In this document: positions 38,342 through 46,988 of the stretch, in pieces
Layout: every line of letters starts with the position of its first letter
Numbering within the stretch: position 1 is the stretch's first letter
Source: Thermoplasmata archaeon
GTDB taxonomy: Archaea; Thermoplasmatota; Thermoplasmata; Thermoplasmatales; GCA-001856825
Assembly (NCBI GenBank): GCA_021792255.1
Contig: JAJYUZ010000002.1
Location: 349,071 to 413,070, forward strand
Length of the DNA stretch: 64,000 nt
Direction: 5' to 3'
The notes under the pieces: model-generated
Seen by the model: only the letters and a program-made list of their open reading frames with translations
What the model was told of the DNA's origin: nothing
Database searches by the model: none
Program-made: the position numbers and the translations under genes

Positions 38342-40076
38342 ATTAGTTTCCATACCTCTGATTCTCATATTCGCGCTCAACGTATACATTGACTACAGGT
38401 ACGCCCATTACAACATACCTTACACGGTAATCATATCGGTCTTCGTATCGCCGCTTTACTATCTCGCATACCTGCTAGTCTCGTACACGGGAGAAGGGTC
38501 TAAACTCTACGGCTGGAAGAATCTAGTGGAGAGGCTTCCGGCGGTCAAGAGACCCGGAAGGCACGTTCGTTTCAAAGAAAAATTCCTGTGGACCGCGCTG
38601 GTACTGTTAATCTATTTCGCACTTTCAAACATATTCGTCTACGGTCTGGAGAAGACGCAGATCATCGACGTGTTCGCGCAGTTCCGTACGATCTTCGCGG
38701 GACAGGCAGGCTCTATCATGGACTTGGGAATAGGTCCTATTGTCACTGCAAGTATCATAATGCAGCTCTTCGCCGGAGCCAAGATCATCAACATAGATCT
38801 CACGAAGGCCGAGGACAAGGCTCTCTACCAGGGCGCACAGAAGCTTCTGGTCATAATCATGATCTTCGTCGAGGCGATACCGCAGGTGTTCGGTTATCTG
38901 CCACCAGATCCAGCCATAATATCAGCACTGAATGGATCGGTTCCAGGGTACGGTCTGATGCTCGCCAGGATGCTGATAATCTTCCAGATATTCATGGGTT
39001 CTTATCTGCTCTTCTTCATGGACGAGCTTGTCTCGAAGTGGGGCATAGGCTCTGGAGTCTCTCTGTTCATAGCCGCGGGAGTCTCGCAGGCTCTGATTCT
39101 GGGTACGCTCAACTGGGTTCCCATATCTACTAGCTCCGTTCTTTCTGTCGCGAATCCTCCAAGCGGTGCCCTACCTAAGACGTTCTATCTGCTGGGTCAC
39201 TTCAGCTCCTTTCAGCTATTCTCGGGAGGGTTGGAGAGGATAGTGTTTGCGGCACCCAATCCGCTCATCGCGCTAGCAGGTACGATATTCATCTTCTTCC
39301 TCGTGGTGTGGGCCCAGACGGTAAAGGTAGAACTACCCTTGGCTCACGAGAGAGCGAGAGGCGCAAGGGGAAGGTATCCGATACAGCTGATGTACGCTTC
39401 CAATATACCTGTCATCTTGGCAGCAGCGGTTCTCGCAAACCTCTCGATGTGGTCCCTGCTCTTCTGGACGAACCCGACTCTTTCTCACGTTCCTATCTTA
39501 GGACACGACTTCTTCTTGGGTGCATATCCAAGTTCCTCTCTCGCATCTCAACTCAACATTCAACAGACTACTCCACTAGGTGGACTAGCTTGGTACCTTG
39601 CGAATCCAAACGGGATAGCAAACTGGTTGTTCCCGATGCTACAGCCTTCGGTCTACCAGACCCAGCTGCTCAGTCACCCACCATGGGAGATGGGAATCCA
39701 CGTCCTAGCGTACGTCACTTTTATGGTCGGAGCTTCGATAATGTTCGCAAAGTTCTGGATCGAAACAACGAACATGAACTCCGAGGGGGTCGCGAGGCAG
39801 ATACAGAGTTCCGGCATGCAGATACCTGGATTCAGGCGTGACCCAAGAGTCCTGAAACGCGTTCTTGATAAGTACATACCAGCCATCACAGTATTCAGTG
39901 GTGCAGCCGTGGGTGCCCTCGCTGCCGGAGCCGATCTTATCGGCACGGTCGGGAATGCATCAGGTACCGGCGTGCTACTGACGGTAGGTATCGTCATCCA
40001 ACTGTACCAGGCAATGGGCAAGGAACAGATGACCGAAATGTATCCATTCATGAGGGACTTCTTTGGAGGGCTCTGA
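38319..40076 (+). CDS. secY: Protein translocase subunit SecY
   Basis: IMDLGIGPIVTASIIMQLFAG, SKWGIGSGVSLFIAAGVSQ, ~10 TM pattern. Confidence 0.96.
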   Translation: MAEIKRNRLVSIPLILIFALNVYIDYRYAHYNIPYTVIISVFVSPLYYLAYLLVSYTGEGSKLYGWKNLVERLPAVKRPGRHVRFKEKFLWTALVLLIYFALSNIFVYGLEKTQIIDVFAQFRTIFAGQAGSIMDLGIGPIVTASIIMQLFAGAKIINIDLTKAEDKALYQGAQKLLVIIMIFVEAIPQVFGYLPPDPAIISALNGSVPGYGLMLARMLIIFQIFMGSYLLFFMDELVSKWGIGSGVSLFIAAGVSQALILGTLNWVPISTSSVLSVANPPSGALPKTFYLLGHFSSFQLFSGGLERIVFAAPNPLIALAGTIFIFFLVVWAQTVKVELPLAHERARGARGRYPIQLMYASNIPVILAAAVLANLSMWSLLFWTNPTLSHVPILGHDFFLGAYPSSSLASQLNIQQTTPLGGLAWYLANPNGIANWLFPMLQPSVYQTQLLSHPPWEMGIHVLAYVTFMVGASIMFAKFWIETTNMNSEGVARQIQSSGMQIPGFRRDPRVLKRVLDKYIPAITVFSGAAVGALAAGADLIGTVGNASGTGVLLTVGIVIQLYQAMGKEQMTEMYPFMRDFFGGL

Positions 40077-40640
40077 GTGAGGGTCATAATAGGAGGAATA
40101 CCTGGGGTCGGCAAGACCACAGTCCTCGACGAGCTCGTGAGGGAAGGGTACAGAGTAGAGAATTACGGAGATGTGATGTTGAAGGAAGCCATTTCAAGAG
40201 AATATGCAAAAAATAGGGATGAGCTGAGAAAACTTCCCGTGGAAGAGCAAAAGGAGATCCAGAAGATCGCAGCAGAGAAGCTGTCACAGTTCGACGATGT
40301 GATAATTGACACTCACTTCTCGGTAAGTACGAAGGATGGCTACCTCCCGGGACTACCAATTCCAGTACTTAACGTGCTCCATCCCGACTTACTCATCTCA
40401 ATGGAAGCAGATCCCCTTGACATATTTGAAAGGAGAAAGAACGATCCTATGCGAAACAGGGACAAGGACTCGCTGGAGAGGATCAGGGCTCATCTAGAAG
40501 CCAACAGGAGTTACGGGATAACTTATTCTGCAATGACGGGCTCTCCGCTTCTGGTAGTAATGAACGAGAACGGGAAAGCCAAAGAAGCGTCTGAAAAGAT
40601 AGCTTCCGTTGTGAGGCAATGCAACGGAGGCAACCTATGA
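40077..40640 (+). CDS. adkA: Archaeal adenylate kinase
   Basis: IGGIPGVGKTTVLDEL P-loop; position after secY. Confidence 0.9.
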   Translation: MRVIIGGIPGVGKTTVLDELVREGYRVENYGDVMLKEAISREYAKNRDELRKLPVEEQKEIQKIAAEKLSQFDDVIIDTHFSVSTKDGYLPGLPIPVLNVLHPDLLISMEADPLDIFERRKNDPMRNRDKDSLERIRAHLEANRSYGITYSAMTGSPLLVVMNENGKAKEASEKIASVVRQCNGGNL

Positions 40641-41359
40641 GTCAGAGGACACGACCCCCACAGCAGACGAGAGAGCAGCAACAAGCAATGTCGTCTTCTA
40701 TGAGGACGCAGATGCTGTACTTTATGATAATGATCCTTCTCCTTTTCGTTTATACGGTACCGACCCTACGGAACCTGTTTGCGATACCGATGACATATAT
40801 TCTTCAGCCCGTCATCGGATTTGATTTCAAGTATCCATTATTCACTATTCTCGGAGCGGCCCTGTTGACCGGTTTTGTCAACACGATAGCGCGCCATTTC
40901 TTCACGGACTACTTTGGAATGGCAGAAATGCAGCACAAGAACAAGAAGCTTCAGCAGAGATACAGGGAGGCTATACACTCCAAGGACAAGACAGAAATGG
41001 ACTCGGTCAGGGCCGAACAATCCAAGTCGATGCAGGAATCCATGAAGTACACACAGCAGCAAATGAAACCTACTTTCGTGACATTGTTGCTGACTGTTCT
41101 GATCTTCGCGTGGCTGATAGGGTTCATGTTCCATGCTTCCCATCTCACTCCACCCACAACTATGATGGCCTATCCGTTCAGCAATGGATCCACCGGCGAT
41201 ATGATGCATCCATTCTTCGGGTTCTATATCTGGATAGGGCTGTATTCGCTATTCTCGCTCGTGATTACCTATCCCCTTCAGTACTCGATCAAACTTTGGT
41301 ACATGACTCGGAGTGTAAAGAATGAAGGTAACTATATCCGGTCCGCCGGGCAGCGGTAA
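40619..41359 (+). CDS. DUF106 / EMC3-like membrane protein (Oxa1 superfamily relative)
   Basis: TM topology and position between adk and cmk; MKYTQQQMKPTFVTLLLTVLIFAWLIGFM. Confidence 0.82.
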   Translation: MQRRQPMSQRTRPPQQTREQQQAMSSSMRTQMLYFMIMILLLFVYTVPTLRNLFAIPMTYILQPVIGFDFKYPLFTILGAALLTGFVNTIARHFFTDYFGMAEMQHKNKKLQQRYREAIHSKDKTEMDSVRAEQSKSMQESMKYTQQQMKPTFVTLLLTVLIFAWLIGFMFHASHLTPPTTMMAYPFSNGSTGDMMHPFFGFYIWIGLYSLFSLVITYPLQYSIKLWYMTRSVKNEGNYIRSAGQR

Positions 41360-41876
41360 GACAACGGTCGCCGAGATGGTCAGCAAGAGGCTGTCTTACG
41401 ATCTCGTGACCGGAGGCAAGATTTTCAGGGAGAAAGCCAACGAGATGAAGATATCTCTTGCTCAACTGGGGACGGCAGCGGAAAGTGAGGATAGGTACGA
41501 CAAGATGTTGGATGGATTTCTGCTTGAAGTTCTGAGAAAGAAGGAGAATGTGATAGTGGAATCGAGACTTTCTGGCTGGCTTTGCCATCTCAACAAGATA
41601 AGTGCGTTCAAGGTATTCGTTTACGCGGACGAGGAAGTCAGACTGGAAAGAATAAGAAACTCCATTCACTCCAGAAAGGAAGAGATGGGAGACAACATAT
41701 TGACGCAGATGAGGGAGAGAGAGGAGAGCGAATGGGAACGCTACAAGAAATACTATGGCATAGACTACAGGGACACTTCCATATATGACCTGGTCCTGGA
41801 TGCCAGTTTTGAGGGAGCAGAGGAAATTGCAGAGGTGATAATTTCTGGCCTCGATATTCGGAAAGGAACCCTCTGA
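41322..41876 (+). CDS. cmk: Cytidylate kinase
   Basis: VTISGPPGSGKTTVAEMVSKRLSYDLVTGGKIFRE. Confidence 0.9.
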   Translation: MKVTISGPPGSGKTTVAEMVSKRLSYDLVTGGKIFREKANEMKISLAQLGTAAESEDRYDKMLDGFLLEVLRKKENVIVESRLSGWLCHLNKISAFKVFVYADEEVRLERIRNSIHSRKEEMGDNILTQMREREESEWERYKKYYGIDYRDTSIYDLVLDASFEGAEEIAEVIISGLDIRKGTL

Positions 41877-42735
41877 GAGAACGATCGAAGAGAGGATAAA
41901 TTACGGTTTCGTCGTGATAGACAAACCACGAGGGCCGACCTCTCATCAGGTCTCTGCGTGGGTTAAGGAAATATTGGGAATAGCAAAGGCCGGACACGTA
42001 GGCACCCTCGACCCAAACGTCACGGGAGTGCTTCCGGTAGGTCTGGAAAAGGCCACTAGACTTGCCGACTTCCTACACGAACAGGGAAAGGAGTATGTCA
42101 CCCTGATGCTACTCCACAAACAGGTAGATAGGCAGAATTTGGAAGATGTGCTCAAGGAATTTACAGGGGAAATATTCCAGTTTCCACCCCTGAGGTCTGC
42201 TGTAGCAAGAAACCTCAGGAAGAGGACGATATATTCGCTGAAGTTGATGGAGATAAAAGAAAGGCACGTTCTTTTTAGAGCGGATGTAGAGTCTGGTGTG
42301 TACATCAGGACCCTATGCAGGGACGTTGGAGATGCCCTCTTGGTGGGAGCAAACATGGCCGAGTTGAGGAGAACGAGAAGCGGACCCATCACTGAGTCGA
42401 ACCTCTCTACTCTTCAAAAACTCAAGGATGCCTATACCCTCTACAAGGAAGGCGACGAAAAATTACTATCCAGTATGCTCATTGATCCGGAAGAGGTCAC
42501 AAAGGACTATCCCAGGATTGTCCTGAAGGAAAGCGCAATCGACGCTATGGCTCACGGAGCTACCGTCTTCAGGAAAGGTATAATAGAAGATTTTGGCGAA
42601 GGCAAGACCGTGAGGATATTGAGTCCAAAAGGCGAATTACTCGGCATGGGGAACAGGGAAGGGGAGAACGTGAAACCAGAGGTCGTTCTGATAGACAGAG
42701 GAGTATATCCCAAGGGTTGGAAAAGTAACAAGTGA
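41842..42735 (+). CDS. cbf5: tRNA/rRNA pseudouridine synthase Cbf5/TruB (start codon unresolved; frame open from 41842, first GTG at 41914)
   Basis: VIDKPRGPTSHQVSAWVKEILGIAKAGHVGTLDPNVTGVLPVGLEKATR; upstream in-frame FLASIFGKEPSERTIEERINYGFV looks conserved. Confidence 0.85.
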   Translation, partial: FLASIFGKEPSERTIEERINYGFVVIDKPRGPTSHQVSAWVKEILGIAKAGHVGTLDPNVTGVLPVGLEKATRLADFLHEQGKEYVTLMLLHKQVDRQNLEDVLKEFTGEIFQFPPLRSAVARNLRKRTIYSLKLMEIKERHVLFRADVESGVYIRTLCRDVGDALLVGANMAELRRTRSGPITESNLSTLQKLKDAYTLYKEGDEKLLSSMLIDPEEVTKDYPRIVLKESAIDAMAHGATVFRKGIIEDFGEGKTVRILSPKGELLGMGNREGENVKPEVVLIDRGVYPKGWKSNK

Positions 42736-42775
42736 CCTAAAATAAAGATTTTAATCACCCGATTATTGTAGATGG

Positions 42776-44008
42776 GTGTACAGTTTCCTCGCTCCTATAC
42801 TCATTGCGCTCACTCTGGGGTACCTAGCCACACTGATAGCCAGGCTGACGGGCACTGTATATATTCCATATTTGCTGTTGCTGGGTATAGTAGTGGGACC
42901 GGTTTTGTACCTCATAAGACCAAGTGAAGCGGAGGTCCTATTTTACAACTATATTGGTCCGATTGGCGCCGCATTTGTCATTCTTGCAGAATCTGCAAAG
43001 ATTCCACGATACTTATTGAGGCGTATACTCAAGCCTCTTTCAATGATGCTGACTTTCGTCCTCTTTGTCACCGGAATCACGACTGGAGTAATCCTGGTAT
43101 TTCTGCTCAGGGCTCCTGTCTGGGTTGGATTTATGGTGGGAGCAATAATTTCGTCCACCGATCCCGCATCTATAATAACCTCACTGAGAAAGACGAAGGT
43201 GTCAGAGGTTCCATCGACCCTGCTTATCACAGAATCGGTCTTCAATGATCCCTTCTCCTATCTGTTCCTGGTGACAGTCATACTGGTGTTTTTCCCTAAA
43301 AATATCACTTACATACAGACGTCCCTCTTCACTTCCAGCAACATTTTCATTTACATCCTAATGACCCAGGGACTCTTTCCTGTTCTTACTTCGGGAGCGC
43401 TTTTTGGTCTTCTCTATTTGCTTAGAGTCAAACTTCCAAAAGACTTCAAGGAGTACTACACAGCCATGTTCCTGCTGTTCGGATTGTCTGCCTACTCAAT
43501 CACCGTAGTAGTAGGTGGATCGGGGTATATGGCTGCGGCAATCTTCGGTGTGCTTTCAGGAAATTTCATGCCTAGAGACACCGAATTCGAAAATTACAAA
43601 CAATTCATGGATAACATCTCCACATTTGCTGCCATCCTAATTTTTGTGTTTTTGGGTGCCTCAATCAATCTATCGATTCTATTTGAGTTTGTGGTACCGG
43701 GGGTCCTAATCTCGCTAATCTTGATTTTTATAGTTAGACCTCTTGCTGTAGTCCTTGCCGGATCCATTGATGTGGAACTGAAATACGGAGATCTTGTGTT
43801 CGTGGGTCTTGAGGGGACTAGAGGGATCTTTCCTGCGATTCTAGCACCAACAGTCCTCATAATGGGTAACACGACGGGAAACGTCTTGCTGCAATACTGG
43901 GGGCAAGCTATAGAGTCTCTGGTTCTTGTCATAATATTTACGTCGCTGACCATTCAGCCTCTCCTAATGGGAAGAATTTACAAGGCCCTTCACAAGGATG
44001 AGACTTAG
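42776..44008 (+). CDS. Cation:proton antiporter (CPA family)
   Basis: ~12 TM; VGAIISSTDPASIITSLRKTKVSEVPSTLLITESVFNDPFSYL. Confidence 0.88.
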   Translation: MYSFLAPILIALTLGYLATLIARLTGTVYIPYLLLLGIVVGPVLYLIRPSEAEVLFYNYIGPIGAAFVILAESAKIPRYLLRRILKPLSMMLTFVLFVTGITTGVILVFLLRAPVWVGFMVGAIISSTDPASIITSLRKTKVSEVPSTLLITESVFNDPFSYLFLVTVILVFFPKNITYIQTSLFTSSNIFIYILMTQGLFPVLTSGALFGLLYLLRVKLPKDFKEYYTAMFLLFGLSAYSITVVVGGSGYMAAAIFGVLSGNFMPRDTEFENYKQFMDNISTFAAILIFVFLGASINLSILFEFVVPGVLISLILIFIVRPLAVVLAGSIDVELKYGDLVFVGLEGTRGIFPAILAPTVLIMGNTTGNVLLQYWGQAIESLVLVIIFTSLTIQPLLMGRIYKALHKDET

Positions 44009-44071
44009 GGAACACTTCTGCGACATCGCGTCTCTCGTGACTCAGAAGAATTAATGTCAGGCTTCAATGTC

Positions 44072-44236
44072 TCAAATATTTTCGAATTCTTCGCTTACAT
44101 CTATTATTACCTGTTCCATTAGTTTGTCAATATTCCTAGCGGAAAATTCCCTTAGGCCCCCCATTTCGCTTTTGACCTTTGCAAAAAATTTTGAATTCTC
44201 TGTGAAAATGTCGAAGTGAACGAGCAGTTCTTCCAT
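44072..44236 (-). CDS. Small hypothetical protein, 54 aa
   Basis: Manual translation MEELLVHFDIFTENSKFFAKVKSEMGGLREFSARNIDKLMEQVIIDVSEEFENI. Confidence 0.45.
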   Translation of the reverse strand: MEELLVHFDIFTENSKFFAKVKSEMGGLREFSARNIDKLMEQVIIDVSEEFENI

Positions 44237-44675
44237 GGCTGTTAATGAACACTCTGTATAAATTCTTAACTCATTTTGCTGGTCAATTCGCCGCTGAAGA
44301 GTTTGCCGAAGGAATTGAGTTATGGGATGTCATATCATTAGTATGACAATATGATACCACAGGGTGCCAGAAACAAGCCATAAATCTAGGTTAAATTTGC
44401 AGGACAATTCAGGAAAAGAGAGAGGAGTGGAAGTACACATACTATTCTACAAATCTCAGATGTGTTGAATTGATCAAGACAATCTTGTCGCAGTGAATAG
44501 AGCAATTCGGGGATTTCTTAGGATAAATCTCCGGTGACAAAGGAATTGCTTCTTACGCTAAAGTCCTTTATAGCGAAGACTACCACATCATTTGTTTCAC
44601 TGTTGAAATTATTAATGAACTAGTTTAGATATATTCTTTCTTGAGATTTCCTTGCTCTGCTCTAGGCAGACCGGT

Positions 44676-45446
44676 TCAACCGAAGTATCCAAGGTCTTCT
44701 TTCCTTTCCTCTGGAGGCTGGTTCTCAATCATTCTGTTGGTTATGTCCTCTATTTCCTTAATCCGTTCGTCAAGGCTCGAAGTGTCCGTTCCGAGTTTTA
44801 GGTAATCGACCAGTACTCTCGTGACCTGCTTGGCAGATTTTGGGTCTGTGAAATAGCCCGACGTTTCACCCATCAGGCACACTCCCGGGAGTTCGAACAA
44901 TTCTAATCCCATCCCAAGGAATAGTCCTGCTCCGCCGACAATGCCTCCTCCTGGTTCGTTCTTTGAGAATATCACACCGAGTTTCTCCACTTCCTCTTTC
45001 ACTTCTTTCGAGGTGTAAGCTCCGAGCACTCTCGGGATTTCCATAAGCTTCCCTATCTGGTACCCGCCCAGCGTGATTATCTGCTTGACATCGAAATTCT
45101 TTCCTAATTCAAGGACCTTATAGCATATTTCATATTGTCCCTGTGAAGTAAGTCCCTGGAAATCTCCAGTGAAAAAGATAAGATCGCCTTCCTTCCTTTT
45201 CTTGTAGTACAGCTCGTTTCTGACCAGTCGTGCGAGAGCATCCTCGTTCATTAACACTTGAGGTGGAAGGTGGTGCGAAAAAACGTCTGCGAGTTTTTTG
45301 GCTTTCAGATTTTCTATCAGGAAATCAGCCGTTATCTTTCCTACATTACCTATCCCGGGTAATCCTACAATAAGCACCGAATTCTTCAATTTCACGTTAT
45401 CTGCCATTCTGACGATTACGCTTTCCATGTTTTCACTCCTTACCAT
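44676..45446 (-). CDS. PAC2-family protein (proteasome assembly chaperone-like); start probably ATG 45428
   Basis: VLIVGLPGIGNVGKITADFLIENLKAKKLADVFSHHLPPQVLMNEDALARL. Confidence 0.88.
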   Translation of the reverse strand: MVRSENMESVIVRMADNVKLKNSVLIVGLPGIGNVGKITADFLIENLKAKKLADVFSHHLPPQVLMNEDALARLVRNELYYKKRKEGDLIFFTGDFQGLTSQGQYEICYKVLELGKNFDVKQIITLGGYQIGKLMEIPRVLGAYTSKEVKEEVEKLGVIFSKNEPGGGIVGGAGLFLGMGLELFELPGVCLMGETSGYFTDPKSAKQVTRVLVDYLKLGTDTSSLDERIKEIEDITNRMIENQPPEERKEDLGYFG

Positions 45447-45594
45447 ATAGCATCTTCATCCTGTACTTTCCAAATCTGTCTTGCGGCGAGAACCTGGGTG
45501 GGATAGTGGATATGGTGGAGGATCCACACTTTGGACACTTGCTTTCTAGAGTGTAATTACCACACCCTGTACACTTGAATATGAGAGTCTTCAC
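45433..45594 (-). CDS. nop10: Nop10 (H/ACA RNP protein), 53 aa
   Basis: Manual translation VKTLIFKCTGCGNYTLESKCPKCGSSTISTIPPRFSPQDRFGKYRMKMLYGKE; GTGA overlap with aIF2-alpha. Confidence 0.93.
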   Translation of the reverse strand: MKTLIFKCTGCGNYTLESKCPKCGSSTISTIPPRFSPQDRFGKYRMKMLYGKE

Positions 45595-46349
45595 TCTTTC
45601 ACTGGTCCCTCTCCTATCCCTCCGTGTTTCTTGAGGTAGGATATTATGTCTTCGCTACTTTTTTTCATGTTTTCTTCTGCTATTTTAATGTCATCAGCTT
45701 GCGAGATGATCCTGTACTGCGGTGCTCCTAGGTACGTGATCTCGATACCCTCTCGCTCCCCCGCTTGAAGGGCTTTCTTGATTACCTCAATGCCATTGCC
45801 AGAGCCGTCCTTCAGCTTTATTATGCCCCTCACCTCAGCCACTGGTGGCTTGAGATTTTCTCTCGCATAGTCGATTATGACCGCTGCCCATTCCTTGTTC
45901 TTAAGATCCGTTGAGAATTGTTCGGGTTCAACTGCGGCCAGATCGAGTGCGTATGCTAGAGAACCGAATTTTTCCTCCATCTCTTCAATGACAATGCTCG
46001 TGTCAGGCTTTCCAGGGAATTGGAGGGAAAGATTTGCGAGTATCTTCTCTGCCCTTTGTTCGTTTTTCCATTCCTTCAGTTTTTCTCTTTTTTGATGATC
46101 ATTGACCCTTCTCAGGGAAAGATCAAATCTTCCTCTAGATGGATTCGCGTCTAGGACTTTGCAGACGACCCTCTTTCCTTCTCTTACGTAGTCTCTAATG
46201 TACTTGATCCAGCCTGATGAAACCTCTGAAATGTGAATGAAACCTTCCTTGCCAGTGTATTCATCCAAGTTGCACGTTGCCCCAAAGTCACGAACATCTT
46301 TGACCGTGCAAACCACGAGATCTCCAATCTCCGGATCCGTCTTCTTCAT
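45591..46349 (-). CDS. Translation initiation factor aIF2 subunit alpha
   Basis: S1 domain GDLVVCTVKDVRDFGATCNLDEYTGKEGFIHISEVSSGWIKYIRDYV. Confidence 0.95.
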   Translation of the reverse strand: MKKTDPEIGDLVVCTVKDVRDFGATCNLDEYTGKEGFIHISEVSSGWIKYIRDYVREGKRVVCKVLDANPSRGRFDLSLRRVNDHQKREKLKEWKNEQRAEKILANLSLQFPGKPDTSIVIEEMEEKFGSLAYALDLAAVEPEQFSTDLKNKEWAAVIIDYARENLKPPVAEVRGIIKLKDGSGNGIEVIKKALQAGEREGIEITYLGAPQYRIISQADDIKIAEENMKKSSEDIISYLKKHGGIGEGPVKE

Positions 46350-46534
46350 TTGAATTCTCCGCTGATCTGTCCACTGACCTCATACTTGCCGCCCGTTGGC
46401 TTTGCAAGTACAGTGTTGCAGACTGGACATTTCACTTCGGTAGAACCTCTTGCATATGTCAAAGTCTCGGTGCCACAGTCAGGACACTTTACCTTTACAA
46501 ATGACTTGTCCATTCCTTTGATCTTTGTAGTCAT
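46346..46534 (-). CDS. rps27e: Ribosomal protein eS27
   Basis: FVKVKCPDCGTETLTYARGSTEVKCPVCNTVLAKPTGGKYEVSG. Confidence 0.95.
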   Translation of the reverse strand: MTTKIKGMDKSFVKVKCPDCGTETLTYARGSTEVKCPVCNTVLAKPTGGKYEVSGQISGEFK

Positions 46535-46822
46535 TTATGCCTCAACCTCCGCGAGTTCAAACTTCTTTGCTCTCCAGGTCGGGGTGTGATAGGATTTCTT
46601 GCAATCCAAGCACCTGTACCTTATATTGATTCTCTTTGTCGGTTTTTCCCTTCCTTCGTAAACGGGTCTTGGAAAACCTCCATAACCCGAAGTAACTCTC
46701 CTGAAGCGCCTCTGTCCTTTTCGAAGCTCGCTTGCCTTCTTTTTCTTGACTCTCTCTATTTCCTGTAGAGTATGTTTCTTACAGTGAGGACAATATCTCA
46801 TAACCTTTCTAGGTAACTTCAA
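46535..46822 (-). CDS. rpl44e: Ribosomal protein eL42 (L44e)
   Basis: VMRYCPHCKKHTLQEIERVKKKKASELRKGQRRF, RYRCLDCKKSYHTPTWRAKKFEL. Confidence 0.95.
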   Translation of the reverse strand: MKLPRKVMRYCPHCKKHTLQEIERVKKKKASELRKGQRRFRRVTSGYGGFPRPVYEGREKPTKRINIRYRCLDCKKSYHTPTWRAKKFELAEVEA

Positions 46823-46988
46823 TCATACCACCGGTGTTGCAAGCTGAATTTGAAATGCATATTTAAGAATTTGTCACTTATATCTGGTGCAGAGGGTCCA
46901 AATTTAACTTTTAAATAGGTAATGCAGGGGCTGCAATCCCATTCCAAATCCCATATATGGAGAAAAATGGACAAAAATTATCAATCTG

